The notes under the pieces: generated by a model
Databases searched by the model: none
What the model saw: the letters and a program-made list of their open reading frames with translations, nothing else
What the model was told of the DNA's origin: nothing
Assembly (NCBI RefSeq): GCF_018736105.1
Contig: NZ_CP076135.1
Location: forward strand, 1,672,001-1,736,000
Reading direction: 5' to 3'
Origin: Bradyrhizobium sediminis
GTDB lineage: Bacteria > Pseudomonadota > Alphaproteobacteria > Rhizobiales > Xanthobacteraceae
Length of the DNA stretch: 64,000 nt
Part shown: positions 26,030-34,496 of the stretch, one piece after another
Numbering within the stretch: position 1 is the stretch's first letter
Layout of the letters: each line of letters opens with the position of its first letter
Made by a program: the position numbers and the translations under genes

Positions 26030-26094
26030 CGAATAGTGAATGGGGAAAGAAGGTTCGGCCAACTACTCGCTATTCGCCACTTCCTATTCGCCAG
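26021..26094. repeat. Inverted repeat, family B, copy 2
   Basis: GGCGAATAGCGA (26021-26032) pairs with TCGCTATTCGCC (26067-26078). GCGAATAG-like words are repeated on both flanks (GAATAGTGAA, CCTATTCGCC). The left arm overlaps the last codons of the extensin-like gene. It has the same arm sequence as the element at 22023-22098. Confidence 0.6.
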
Positions 26095-26106
26095 GAAAGC
26101 CGCCAA

Positions 26107-26136
26107 CAAAAAAGCGCCGATAGAACCGGCGCCTTT
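26107..26136 (-). terminator. Rho-independent terminator of the first L,D-transpeptidase gene
   Basis: On the minus strand GGCGCCGG, an 8-base loop region and CGGCGC are followed by TTTTTT. It begins 24 bases after the stop codon of the gene at 26160-26843. Confidence 0.75.
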
Positions 26137-26159
26137 GGTATCTCGCTATCGATGGGCGA

Positions 26160-26843
26160 TTAGTGCGTCGTGGCCTGGCCGCCGCCCTGCAGCGCCATCT
26201 TCGAATTGTACGGCGAGTCGCCCTGCTTGGGAGCCAGCACCACCACGATGGTGCCTTGCTTGACCCGGCTGTAGAGGTCGATGACGTCCTCGTTGGTCAT
26301 GCGAATGCAGCCTGAGGAAATCGATGCGCCGATATATTCCGGCTGGTTGGTGCCGTGAATCCGGAACAGCGTGTCGCGGTTGCCCTGGTACAGATAGAGC
26401 GCGCGGGCTCCGAGCGGGTTGTCGACGCCGCCGGGCACCGACGCGGGCAGGCCCTCGATGCGCTTGTGGATATCGGCGGTTGGGGTCCATTTCGGCCATT
26501 CCGCCATGTTGCCGACGCGCGCGATGCCGGAGAAGGCCAGCGCTTCCTCGCCCACGGTGATGCCGTAACGGATCGCCTTGCCGCCGTCCTGCACCAGGTA
26601 GAGATAGTGGTTGTCGGAATCGACCACGATCGAGCCCGGCTGTTCGCGGCGGTGGTAATCGACGATGGCGCGGCGGAACGGTTCGGCGACCGCGACCTTG
26701 GCGTAGCGCGCCTTGGCCAGCTGGGCCTTGTCCGCAGGCTTGAGCGTGGCCTCCGGGGCGGCCTGATAGGTCGTGGCCTGCATGCAGCCGGACAGCATCA
26801 GGCCGGCGGCCAGGATTCCCAACTTTGCCCTCAGCGACGACAT
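26160..26843 (-). CDS. L,D-transpeptidase (YkuD) lipoprotein, copy 1
   Basis: A 227-residue protein from ATG 26843. The signal peptide ends in a lipobox (LMLSGC), so it is a lipid-anchored periplasmic protein. The YkuD catalytic domain (about 75-215) holds the His and Cys motif HGTNQPEYIGASISSGCIRM. It would make 3-3 cross-links in peptidoglycan or attach proteins to it. It is almost identical to the next gene upstream (27183-27863), differing mainly at a few positions and at the last residues (GGGQATTH against GSGNSAF). It has its own terminator. Confidence 0.9.
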   Translation of the reverse strand: MSSLRAKLGILAAGLMLSGCMQATTYQAAPEATLKPADKAQLAKARYAKVAVAEPFRRAIVDYHRREQPGSIVVDSDNHYLYLVQDGGKAIRYGITVGEEALAFSGIARVGNMAEWPKWTPTADIHKRIEGLPASVPGGVDNPLGARALYLYQGNRDTLFRIHGTNQPEYIGASISSGCIRMTNEDVIDLYSRVKQGTIVVVLAPKQGDSPYNSKMALQGGGQATTH

Positions 26844-27050
26844 CTGCAGTTCCAATCGAAAGTCTCGCGATCGCGCACGCCAACATTGCGCATGAAACGC
26901 CACAAATCCATTGATCGTATTATCGCCGAAATCGGCCACAATTCCAGCATTTACATGGCTGTTCGGCATTGCGGCAGGCCGGATGTGTCCTTTTTGCCGC
27001 AAACCTTGCGGTTTTCCGGCGATTTCGGGCAGAAGCGGCTGCCGCCGGAC
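26844..27050. repeat. Upstream part of the duplicated L,D-transpeptidase unit (copy 1)
   Basis: The 5' flank resembles the flank of the second copy (27864-28067). Shared blocks include the first 30 bases before the ATG (ATCTGCAGTTCCAATCGAAAG complement) and the TTTTGCCGCAA / CTTTCCGGC segments. Similarity drops with distance from the gene. It should contain the promoter. Confidence 0.55.
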
Positions 27051-27128
27051 GGTCGCCGCTTGGCGCCGTCATCCCGCCGTTAACCGATCGCGCCAGCCGG
27101 GGCGGCCCCCAAGGACTGCGCCGCAAAC

Positions 27129-27158
27129 AAGAAAGCGCCGGCAAAACCGGCGCTTTCC
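27129..27158 (-). terminator. Terminator of the second L,D-transpeptidase gene
   Basis: GAAAGCGCCGG (27131-27141) and CCGGCGCTTTC (27147-27157) form an 11-base perfect stem, 25 bases past the stop codon. The T-run is short (CTTTC), so it could work in both directions. Confidence 0.65.
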
Positions 27159-27182
27159 CCGTGCTTGAAGGTGATCGGTGGA

Positions 27183-27863
27183 TCAGAAGGCGCTATTGCC
27201 GCTGCCTTGCAGCGCCATCTTCGAATTTTGCGGCGAGTCGCCCTGCTTCGGGTCCAGCACCACCACGATGGTGCCTTGCTTGACCCGGCTGTAGAGGTCG
27301 ATGACGTCCTCGTTGGTCATGCGAATGCAGCCTGAGGAAATCGATGCGCCGATATATTCCGGCTGGTTGGTGCCGTGAATCCGGAACAGCGTGTCGCGGT
27401 TGCCCTGGTACAGATAGAGCGCGCGGGCTCCGAGCGGATTATCGACGCCGCCGGGCACCGACGCGGGCAGGCCCTCGATGCGCTTGTGGATATCGGCGGT
27501 TGGGGTCCATTTCGGCCATTCCGCCATGTTGCCGACGCGCGCGATGCCGGAGAAGGCCAGCGCTTCTTCGCCCACGGTGATGCCGTACCGGATCGCCTTG
27601 CCGCCGTCCTGCACCAGGTAAAGATAGTGGTTATCGGAATCGACTACGATCGAACCCGGCTGTTCGCGGCGGTGGTAATCGACGATGGCGCGGCGGAACG
27701 GCTCGGCGACCGCGACCTTCTCGTAGCGCGCCTTGGCCAGCTGGGCCTTGTCCGCAGGCTTGAGGCTGGCCTCCGGGGCGGCCTGGTAGGTCGTAGCCTG
27801 CATGCAGCCAGACAGCATCAGGCCGGCGGCCAGGATTCCCAACTTTGCTTTCAGCGACGACAT
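27183..27863 (-). CDS. L,D-transpeptidase (YkuD) lipoprotein, copy 2
   Basis: A 226-residue protein from ATG 27863 with lipobox LMLSGC and the same HGTNQPEYIGASISSGC active site as its neighbour. The two coding sequences are nearly identical, including long runs without a DNA change (for example 27291-27440 against 26271-26420). The repeat distance is 1020 bases. This is a tandem duplication that is either recent or kept uniform by gene conversion. Both copies look functional. Confidence 0.9.
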   Translation of the reverse strand: MSSLKAKLGILAAGLMLSGCMQATTYQAAPEASLKPADKAQLAKARYEKVAVAEPFRRAIVDYHRREQPGSIVVDSDNHYLYLVQDGGKAIRYGITVGEEALAFSGIARVGNMAEWPKWTPTADIHKRIEGLPASVPGGVDNPLGARALYLYQGNRDTLFRIHGTNQPEYIGASISSGCIRMTNEDVIDLYSRVKQGTIVVVLDPKQGDSPQNSKMALQGSGNSAF

Positions 27864-28242
27864 CTGCAGTTCCAATCGAAAGTCTCGCGCTCAAGCGCCA
27901 ACATTGCGGCCCAAACGCCACGATTCCATTCAGCGGTAGTATCGGCGAAATCATTCATAATTCCCAGCGCTTGGACGCCTGTTCGGCGCTGCAGCGCGCT
28001 GGCTGTGTCTTTCTTGCCGCAACTTCTCCGCTTTCCGGCTGATTTTTGGGCAAGGAGACCGTCGGTTGCCGAATCCTTGCCACGCCGTCGCCATTCCGCC
28101 GCCGCAAATATGGATCGGCGGTAAATCCGCCGGTCATGAAGCGCTTGCCAGAATCGAGTTAAGTCCTGTTGGGTGCTCATAGCGTTTTCGAGCGAAGTGG
28201 GTGCCAAAACAGGCCCTCGCGTGCCAGGTTCCGGAGTTGTCC
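27864..28242. other. Intergenic region upstream of the second L,D-transpeptidase and of corA
   Basis: This 379-base gap holds the diverged upstream block of the duplication (27864 to about 28067), presumably with the promoter, and then a fragment of a family D repeat at 28180-28208. I see no gene in it. Confidence 0.5.
28180..28208 (-). repeat. Family D repeat, fragment
   Basis: AGCGTTTTCGAGCGAAGTGGGTGCC is the reverse complement of the end of the longer element at 31699-31794 (GGTACCCACTTCGCTCGGAAACGCT), with few changes. It overlaps the promoter region of corA. Confidence 0.6.
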
Positions 28243-29223
28243 ATGTTCGCGGTGTTCGTTCCTGCCGAATCCTCGCTGAAAAAAGTCGCGGCCGCCGACC
28301 TCACGACGCTGCCTGAGAACGCGGTCTGGATCGACCTCGTCAAGCCGACCGGGGTGGAGGACAAGGCGGTGGAGCAGCTGGCCGGGATCGCGGTGCCGAC
28401 CCGGGAAGACATGCAGGAGATCGAGATTTCCAGCCGGCTCTATATCGAGAATGGCGCGCGCTACATGACGGCGACGCTGATGTGCGCGGCCGACACCCAG
28501 AATCCCCGCACCACGGCGGTGACCTTCATCCTCGCCAGCCACCGGCTGGTGACCGTGCGCTACGACGAGCCGAGGCCGTTCGTGCTGGTGGAAAACAAGC
28601 TGGCGCGTTCCTGTCCGGGCGGGATCACCGGCGAAATGGTGCTGATGGAACTGCTGGATGCCGTGATCGACCGCAATGCCGACATCCTGGAACGCGCCGG
28701 CAGCGACATGGACTCGATCAGCCACGACATTTTCGAGCCGGAAGGCGCCGCGCGCACCGGCCATGCCAAACGCTATTCCGACATCCTGATCGCGATCGGC
28801 CGCAAGGGCGACTTGACCTCGAAGGTGCGGGAGAGCCTGGTCTCGATCGGGCGGGTGGTGACCTTCGTCGCCGCCGCCACCGACGGCGTCAAATGGTCGA
28901 AGGACATGCGCGAGCAGCTCAAGACCATGCAGCGCGACGTCACCTCGCTGACCGACCATGCCAGCTACCTCTCCAACAAGATCACCTTCGTGCTCGACGC
29001 CATGCTCGGCGTCGTCAATCTCGAGCAGAACAACATCATCAAGCTGTTCTCGGTGATGGCGGTGGTCCTGATGCCGCCGACCCTGATCGCCTCGGTCTAC
29101 GGCATGAATTTCAAGATGATGCCCGAGCTGGAATGGGCCCATGGCTACCCGATGGCGCTGATCATGATGCTGCTCGCCGCGGTCGGGCCGTACCTCTTTT
29201 TCAAATGGAAGAAGTGGCTGTAG
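28243..29223 (+). CDS. corA: CorA-family magnesium/divalent cation transporter
   Basis: A 326-residue protein. The large N-terminal cytoplasmic domain has long helices (about 1-260). Two membrane helices follow at the C-terminus, the first ending in the pore signature YGMNF and the second near PMALIMMLLAAVGPYLFF, with a final basic KWKKWL. It forms a pentameric channel for Mg2+ in the inner membrane. The length and layout are standard. Start ATG 28243 (MFAVFVPAESS). Single gene. Confidence 0.9.
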   Translation: MFAVFVPAESSLKKVAAADLTTLPENAVWIDLVKPTGVEDKAVEQLAGIAVPTREDMQEIEISSRLYIENGARYMTATLMCAADTQNPRTTAVTFILASHRLVTVRYDEPRPFVLVENKLARSCPGGITGEMVLMELLDAVIDRNADILERAGSDMDSISHDIFEPEGAARTGHAKRYSDILIAIGRKGDLTSKVRESLVSIGRVVTFVAAATDGVKWSKDMREQLKTMQRDVTSLTDHASYLSNKITFVLDAMLGVVNLEQNNIIKLFSVMAVVLMPPTLIASVYGMNFKMMPELEWAHGYPMALIMMLLAAVGPYLFFKWKKWL

Positions 29224-29384
29224 TCACCGATATATTAAGCCGAACGGCTGTCCTCCGGGGCGTTCATATACCTGCGAAGAACCAGGGAACCCGCCTCAAT
29301 TGCTCCGCTAAAATTTGAGCGTTGCGCTGAACGTTTGCGCCAAACCTTTCTGCGATAACGCTGTCACAAGCGGCGAGGACAGCG

Positions 29385-29612
29385 ATGGTTGAGAAAGTCA
29401 TAACGTCACCCCGTAACGTGGTTGATTTCGCGAGCTATCAGCGCGGTCGCAATGCTGTGGGCAAGGCGCCGGCGATCTCGGCGCGGCTCTGCCGCTATTG
29501 CGGCGCGGCGCTTTCCGAAGGCGAGCGCGAGGACGAATGTTCCAGCGCCTTCAACGTCGAGGATGCCAGCCTGCGCTGGCAGGCCGCGCAAATTTTGCGC
29601 GGATTGATTTGA
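29385..29612 (+). CDS. Small protein with CxxC motif
   Basis: A 75-residue protein. The basic N-terminus (RNVVDFASYQRGRN) is followed by RLCRYCGAALSEGEREDECSS, a possible half zinc ribbon with CxxC and one later Cys, and a C-terminal helix (LRWQAAQILRGLI). There is no signal peptide. Unknown function; small cytosolic zinc-binding proteins of this shape are frequent in Bradyrhizobium-type genomes. It stands alone between corA and an SDR gene. Confidence 0.5.
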   Translation: MVEKVITSPRNVVDFASYQRGRNAVGKAPAISARLCRYCGAALSEGEREDECSSAFNVEDASLRWQAAQILRGLI

Positions 29613-29663
29613 TCGGGAACCGCTTGCTCCAGGACGCTCGATGACGGCGATGGCGCGTCGCCG

Positions 29664-30419
29664 CTACACGTGCTGGCCGCCGTTGATGTGGATCTCGGCG
29701 CCGTTCACGTAGGACGACGTTTCCGTGCACAGCACGTAGATGATCTTCGCCACCTCGTCCGGCGTGCCGAGCCGGCGCAGCGGGATCTGCTGCTCGACGA
29801 TCTTCTCGGTGCCCGGCGACAGGATCGAGGTGTCGATTTCGCCCGGTGCGATCGAATTGACGCGGACGCCGTGGCGGCCGAAATCCGACGCCATCTCGCG
29901 CGTCAGCGAGGCCAGCGCCGCCTTCGAGGTGGCATAGGCCGCGCCCGCGAACGGATGCACGCGGGAGCCCGCGATCGAGGTGACGTTCACCACCGAGCCC
30001 CTGACGGCCTTCAGCTCCTCGATCAGCCCGCGCGCCATCATGATCGGGGCGAAGAAATTGACCCTGAACACGTGGCTCCAGGTCTCGATGTCGGTATCGA
30101 TCGAGCCGAGCCGGGCGCCGCCCGCGGCCTTGGGCGAAATCGCGGCGTTGTTGACCAGCGCGTGCAGCTCGCCGCCTTCCAGCCGTTGGCGGATTTCCGA
30201 AATCGCCCGCGTGGTGTCGTCGTGGTCGGCGAGGTCGACCTGGATGTGATCCTCCGGTCCCGCGTCCCACGGGCAATCCTCGGGGAACGGATGCCGCGAG
30301 CAGGTGATGACGCGCCAGCCGGCGGAGGAAAAGCGGATCACGGTGGCATGCCCGATGCCGCGGCTGGCGCCGGTCAGGAGCAGCGTGCGCCGCGGGCCGT
30401 GGTTGGTCGAACTGGCCAT
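29664..30419 (-). CDS. SDR-family oxidoreductase
   Basis: A 251-residue classical short-chain dehydrogenase. The nucleotide-binding motif is TGASRGIG (about 16-23), NNAA follows the fourth strand, and the catalytic residues are Ser in NVTSIAG and Tyr/Lys in YATSKAA. The NADP(H)-type C-terminus is PGEIDTSI and NGGQHV. It probably reduces or oxidises a small carbonyl or alcohol; the substrate is unknown. It lies 23 bases downstream of pdxH in the same direction, so the two are probably one operon. Confidence 0.85.
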   Translation of the reverse strand: MASSTNHGPRRTLLLTGASRGIGHATVIRFSSAGWRVITCSRHPFPEDCPWDAGPEDHIQVDLADHDDTTRAISEIRQRLEGGELHALVNNAAISPKAAGGARLGSIDTDIETWSHVFRVNFFAPIMMARGLIEELKAVRGSVVNVTSIAGSRVHPFAGAAYATSKAALASLTREMASDFGRHGVRVNSIAPGEIDTSILSPGTEKIVEQQIPLRRLGTPDEVAKIIYVLCTETSSYVNGAEIHINGGQHV

Positions 30420-30442
30420 GGAGGTCCTTCAGACTCTGGAAT

Positions 30443-31084
30443 TCACGGATAAAGCCGCGTCTTGGACCATGGCTGGCCAGGCGCCCCGCGGTCGAATTCG
30501 ATGCGGTCATGCAGCCGGAACGGCCGGTCGTGCCAGAATTCGAACCGTGCAGGCTCGATGCGCCAGCCGCTCCAGCCCGGCGGGCGCGGCACCTCGCCGA
30601 CGAGATACCTGGCCGCCACCTTGGCGATCGCCTGCTCGAAGGCAAAACGGCTTTCCAGCGGCTGCGACTGCTTGCTGGCCCAGGCGCCGATCTGGGCCTG
30701 CCTCGGCCGGGTTGCGAAATAGGCGTCGGCTTCCGCTTCCGTCACCGGCGACACCTTGCCGCGGATGCGGACCTGCCGGCGCAGCGACTTCCAGTGAAAA
30801 AGTAAAGCCGCCTTAGGATTTGCGGCGAGTTCGCGGCCTTTTTGGCTGGCGATGTGGCTGTAGAAGACAAAACCGTCGGCATCGTAGCCTTTCATAAGCA
30901 CCATCCGCACGTCGGGCAGCCCGTCGGTGTCGACGGTCGCCAGCGCCATGGCATTGGGATCGTTCGGCTCGGCCTTCACGGCTTCCGCGAACCAGTCGCC
31001 GAACAGCGCAAACGGCTCCTCCGCCGCGGTGAAATCACCTGATGTTAACGGTGTCGGGTGTTTGATGGAGGTCGTGTCGGTCAT
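30443..31084 (-). CDS. pdxH: Pyridoxamine 5'-phosphate oxidase
   Basis: A 213-residue FMN enzyme that makes pyridoxal 5'-phosphate from pyridoxamine or pyridoxine phosphate. FMN-binding residues lie in [25 protein letters not shown] and [14 protein letters not shown]. The C-terminal substrate motif is WSGWRIEP, with [15 protein letters not shown] and the end RLYP. The length is typical. It is probably transcribed together with the SDR gene. Confidence 0.95.
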   Translation of the reverse strand: MTDTTSIKHPTPLTSGDFTAAEEPFALFGDWFAEAVKAEPNDPNAMALATVDTDGLPDVRMVLMKGYDADGFVFYSHIASQKGRELAANPKAALLFHWKSLRRQVRIRGKVSPVTEAEADAYFATRPRQAQIGAWASKQSQPLESRFAFEQAIAKVAARYLVGEVPRPPGWSGWRIEPARFEFWHDRPFRLHDRIEFDRGAPGQPWSKTRLYP

Positions 31085-31207
31085 GTCAGGAGTTCCGAGT
31101 TGCGTCCGCCCGCGTCCGAGAGCGCGTTGCAGTCCCGGTGTAGGCTCGCCCTATATAGGACATGGGAACGCATTGGCCTATCGGCGATCCGCCCCGTGGG
31201 CGCGGTG

Positions 31208-31609
31208 ATGACAGCGATTCTAATTGGCATCGGCTCGGGCGGCTGCAGCCTCTCCCGCGGCGACGGCGCCTTCGCCAAGATGGATGACAATGAGGTGACC
31301 GGCTCGATCGGTCCCGCCAAGCCCCCGGTGCCGACCGAGAGCGACCTCGCCTTCACCCGCAACGCCGCCTCCGACGTGCTGACCAAGGGCGACAAGGATT
31401 CCAGCCAGCCTTGGGAAAATCCCGAGACCGGCGCGCGGGGCTCGGTGACGCCGCTGGCCCAGGCCTATTCCTCCGAGGGACGCACCTGCCGGGATTTCCT
31501 GGCGAGCTATGTCAACGGCCACTCGGAAAGCTGGCTGCAGGGCGCCGCCTGCAAGGCCGGCCATGGCCGATGGGAGATTCATACGCTAAAGCCGTGGACA
31601 CGGGGCTGA
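31208..31609 (+). CDS. RT0821/Lpp0805-type surface lipoprotein
   Basis: A 133-residue protein from ATG 31208. A short hydrophobic start with lipobox SGGC suggests a lipoprotein. The C-terminal domain (about 65-133: QPWENPETGARGSVTPL, TCRDFLASYV, LQGAACKAGHGRWEI) matches the RT0821/Lpp0805 surface-protein family related to the 17-kDa rickettsial antigen. Function unknown; probably outer-membrane associated. The frame extends upstream to 31058, so a start at a nearby GTG is possible. Confidence 0.6.
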   Translation: MTAILIGIGSGGCSLSRGDGAFAKMDDNEVTGSIGPAKPPVPTESDLAFTRNAASDVLTKGDKDSSQPWENPETGARGSVTPLAQAYSSEGRTCRDFLASYVNGHSESWLQGAACKAGHGRWEIHTLKPWTRG

Positions 31610-31698
31610 ACCCCCGTTGCAGAAATGCAACGGCCACCCCAGATGAAGCCTGAAGCGGGCCAATCGCCCGGAATCGATGATCTGATTTCCCTGGAGCC

Positions 31699-31794
31699 TT
31701 TCGGTTCTGATTGCATCAGAATCGGGCTCTAGTCTTTTGTTTGGACGCGTTTTCTTCATGCGAACCGGTACCCACTTCGCTCGGAAACGCTTTA
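31699..31794 (+). repeat. Family D dispersed repeat
   Basis: The element starts with the dyad TTCTGATTGCATCAGAA and continues GGGCTCTAGTCTTTTGTTTGG, ACGCGTTTTCTTCATGCGAACC, ending in CACTTCGCTCGGAAACGCT. I recognise this as one of the frequent intergenic elements of Bradyrhizobium-type genomes. A reverse-complement fragment is at 28180-28208. It lies directly upstream of the DnaJ-like gene. Confidence 0.65.
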
Positions 31795-31809
31795 GAGGAG
31801 ACGTGACGG

Positions 31810-32754
31810 ATGCGCGACCCCTATGAGGTCTTGGGGGTGCCGCGGGGCGCCAGCGCTGCGGCGATCAAGAGTGCCTATCGCAAGCTCGCCAAGAAGCATC
31901 ACCCCGACGCCAACAAGAACGATCCGAAATCCGCGGCGCGCTTTGCCGAGCTGAACTCGGCCAACGAGATCATCGGCGACGAGACCAAGCGCAAGCAGTT
32001 CGACCGCGGCGAGATCGACGCCGAGGGCAAGCCGCGCTTCCAGGGTTTTCCCGGGGGCGGCGACCCGCGCGGCCGCGCCGGAGCCGGCGGCTTCGAGACC
32101 CACACCTTCCGCAGCGGTGGCGGCGGCGGCTTCGAGGACATCCTCAACAGCATGTTCGGCGGTGCAGGGCGCGGCGCGCGGCCGGGGCCGGGCGGCGGCT
32201 TCGAGTTCGAAACCGGCGGCATCGGGCTCGATCTCGATCTTTCCGTCGCCATGACGGTGTCGCTGGAAGAGGCGGTCAGGGGCGTGGAAAAACGCGTCCG
32301 GCTACCGACCGGCAAGGAGCTCAACGTCAAGATTCCCGCCGGCGTCACCGCCGGCCAGCAGATCCGGCTCAAGGGGCAGGGCGAGACCGCGCACGGTCAC
32401 CGGCCCGGCGATCTCCTGATCACGGTCTCAATCGCGCCGCACGCCTTCTTCAAGGTCGACGGCAGCGACCTGCGCGTCGATCTGCCGATCACGCTTTATG
32501 AAGCGGTGCTCGGCGGCAAGGTCCGCGTGCCGACACTGGGCAGCGCGGTCGAATTGTCGATTCCGAAGAACACCTCGAGCGGGAGGACGTTTCGCCTCAA
32601 GGGCAAGGGACTGCCGAAGCCCGCCGCCGGCGCGACCGGCGATCTGTTCGTCACCACCCGCATCATGCTGCCGGACGGGAACGATTCCGAACTCGAGACG
32701 TTGATGCAGAAGTGGCGCGACGCACATCCGTACAATCCGCGCAGCGACCTGTAG
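31810..32754 (+). CDS. DnaJ-class chaperone without zinc domain (CbpA-like)
   Basis: A 314-residue co-chaperone for DnaK. The J domain (1-65) has the HPD motif in KKHHPDANKN. A Gly/Phe-rich linker (about 78-140) follows, and then two beta-barrel substrate domains (DLDLSVAMTVSLEEAVRG, IPAGVTAGQQIRLKGQG, VPTLGSAVELSIPKNTSSG). There is no CxxCxGxG zinc region, which separates it from DnaJ. A family D repeat sits just upstream. Cytoplasmic protein folding under stress is the likely role. Confidence 0.88.
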   Translation: MRDPYEVLGVPRGASAAAIKSAYRKLAKKHHPDANKNDPKSAARFAELNSANEIIGDETKRKQFDRGEIDAEGKPRFQGFPGGGDPRGRAGAGGFETHTFRSGGGGGFEDILNSMFGGAGRGARPGPGGGFEFETGGIGLDLDLSVAMTVSLEEAVRGVEKRVRLPTGKELNVKIPAGVTAGQQIRLKGQGETAHGHRPGDLLITVSIAPHAFFKVDGSDLRVDLPITLYEAVLGGKVRVPTLGSAVELSIPKNTSSGRTFRLKGKGLPKPAAGATGDLFVTTRIMLPDGNDSELETLMQKWRDAHPYNPRSDL

Positions 32755-32790
32755 CGTTTGGAAAGATTTATCGCCTTTGAAAAAAGGTGC

Positions 32791-32837
32791 GGCCTCGACC
32801 GGGGGACCAGCGCGGTACAAAAACCCCAGTCGAGGCC
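32791..32837. terminator. Long stem-loop between convergent genes
   Basis: GGCCTCGACCGGGG (about 32791-32804) pairs with CCCCAGTCGAGGCC (32824-32837) with one mismatch. It lies 36 bases after the DnaJ-like stop and before the convergent anti-sigma gene. There is no strong T-run, but the position fits a bidirectional terminator. Confidence 0.5.
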
Positions 32838-32971
32838 GACTTCGCGGTCGATCGGCGGATCGAGCGCACCTCAACTTCGCGTGATCACCCGGTGCGTTTT
32901 TGAGACGTGCCGATGACTTGATTCCAGATTTTCGGTGTCGGAATTGGGACGCCTAGTCTACCCGCGGTTAT

Positions 32972-33742
32972 CTAGCCACCGCTCTTCTCGTTCTGATCGT
33001 AGACCATCCGCGCCACCTGCGTCAGGCGCTCGCGGTCGCTGCTGCCGCTGACCACATAGGCCACGCCGCGGTCGGCCCAGAACAGCGCTCCGTCATTATC
33101 CTGCTTGGCATAACGCATCTGCGTCGTTTCGGCGTCGGCCTTGGCGGTGTAGATCGTGAAGCGTTCACCCGAGGCGCTCTCATACATCAGGAACGACGCT
33201 GGTCCCGTCGGGCCGGGCAGCAGCCTGCCGCCGACCAGCTTCAATCCCGTGGCGTCCAGTTCCGGCGCGCGGACGTCCCAGCCGCAGCGCTTGGTCAGCC
33301 ATGCCTGCAGATGCGTGCGTTCGCTGCCGGGAACTTCGACCGGATGGCGAACCTCGACGACGTAGAGCCGGTGCGCGTCCAGCGCATCCACCGTGAAACT
33401 CCGGAACGCCGACGGCGAAGCCGCCACGCCATGCGCCAGCCAGCCGGCGCCGCCGCCGGCGATGAACGCCGCCAGCGTGGCGGCGATCGCGCCGTACATC
33501 CATTTACGCGGCTGTTGCGCCAATCGCTCGATCTCGAGCCGCTTCGGCACCGGCTCGTCGGCGACCGGGTCGTAGCGCGCATGCAGCGCCTCGGCCATCG
33601 CGCGCCACGATTGCACCCGCTCGGCATCGTCGGGGTGCGTTGCGAGCCATGCCTCGACATCGCCGCGCCGCTCCGGCGGCAGTTCGTTGTCGACGAAGGC
33701 GTGCAGTTCGTCTTCGGTGACGGGAATGTTCGGCTCGGTCAT
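32972..33742 (-). CDS. Anti-sigma factor, membrane-anchored
   Basis: A 256-residue protein. The N-terminal anti-sigma domain (about 1-70, with ELHAFVDNELPPERR and a repeated helical pattern) precedes one membrane helix (about 84-104: AAFIAGGGAGWLA) and a periplasmic domain. It has the outline of the RsiW/FecR-like anti-sigma proteins common in alphaproteobacteria. It is encoded 67 bases downstream of an ECF sigma factor in the same direction and should hold that sigma factor at the membrane until a periplasmic signal arrives. Confidence 0.8.
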   Translation of the reverse strand: MTEPNIPVTEDELHAFVDNELPPERRGDVEAWLATHPDDAERVQSWRAMAEALHARYDPVADEPVPKRLEIERLAQQPRKWMYGAIAATLAAFIAGGGAGWLAHGVAASPSAFRSFTVDALDAHRLYVVEVRHPVEVPGSERTHLQAWLTKRCGWDVRAPELDATGLKLVGGRLLPGPTGPASFLMYESASGERFTIYTAKADAETTQMRYAKQDNDGALFWADRGVAYVVSGSSDRERLTQVARMVYDQNEKSGG

Positions 33743-33809
33743 GGTCGTTGTCTCTTCTGGAACGAAAGGTTCGCGGCTTCTCTGGAAATCTCACGCATGG
33801 GGCTCGCCA

Positions 33810-34304
33810 TCATTTCACCCGCCGCAGCGCCGGCCGCTCGCCCTCGAGCGCGGCTTTGACATGGGCGCGGGCGCGGGCAAGCCGCGACATCACGGTGCCG
33901 ATCGGCACGCCCTGGATGTCGGCGACCTCGCGGTAGCTCAATCCCTCCAGCATCACCAAAAGCAGCACCGAGCGCTGCTCCTCCACCAGCGTGGCGAGCG
34001 CGCGGGCGATGTCGCGGCCTTCGGCCTCGGTGCCGCTGGCGTCGGGATTGTTGTCGAGCAGCGGCATGAATTGCGGCCGCCGCGCCAGCGATCGCCGCCG
34101 GTTCTTGTTGAGGTTGGTCAGGATGGTGTAGAGCCAGCTCCTGACGTCGCCGCCGAGAAACAGCCGTTCCGAACGCAGGGCCCGCACCAGCGTGTCCTGC
34201 ACCAGGTCGTCGGCGACATCGGCATCGCGCGCCAGCGCGCGCGCATAGCGGCGCAGGGCCGGAATCATGGCTTCGACACTCTGACGAAATGCGCTCATCG
34301 ACAT
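33810..34304 (-). CDS. ECF-type RNA polymerase sigma factor
   Basis: A 164-residue sigma factor. Region 2 (about 10-75) contains ALARDADVADDLVQDTLVRA and DVRSWLYTILTNLNKNRRR. Region 4 (about 105-155) contains LLLVMLEGLSYREVADIQG and GTVMSRLARAR. The start is ATG 34304; ATG 34298 is an alternative. It forms a pair with the anti-sigma gene downstream. The sequence is of the type close to the EcfG general stress group, but the partner here is a membrane anti-sigma factor, not NepR/PhyR, so it is probably a different ECF group. Confidence 0.85.
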   Translation of the reverse strand: MSMSAFRQSVEAMIPALRRYARALARDADVADDLVQDTLVRALRSERLFLGGDVRSWLYTILTNLNKNRRRSLARRPQFMPLLDNNPDASGTEAEGRDIARALATLVEEQRSVLLLVMLEGLSYREVADIQGVPIGTVMSRLARARAHVKAALEGERPALRRVK

Positions 34305-34360
34305 CGGTCTCGGGTTGCTGCGGCCGGCATCCGGATCAACGCGAACGCCTACTACAGCAT

Positions 34361-34385
34361 AACACCCGGATGACGGGACTATTCC
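34361..34385 (-). promoter_or_regulatory. Possible ECF promoter of the sigma/anti-sigma operon
   Basis: On the minus strand GGAAT, 16 bases, TGTT stands 57 bases upstream of the sigma-factor start codon. It resembles the alphaproteobacterial stress pattern GGAAC-N16/17-CGTT but differs in both boxes. This is only a candidate for autoregulation. Confidence 0.25.
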
Positions 34386-34496
34386 GGCTGTCAAGGCTGC
34401 GCGCCGACGGCCCGAACCGGGGTGAATTTGGGCTGTACCGGCCGGGAGGGCTGGTGTACCTCCAAACCCCCGGGAAAGCTCGATTGGAAACCCCAG

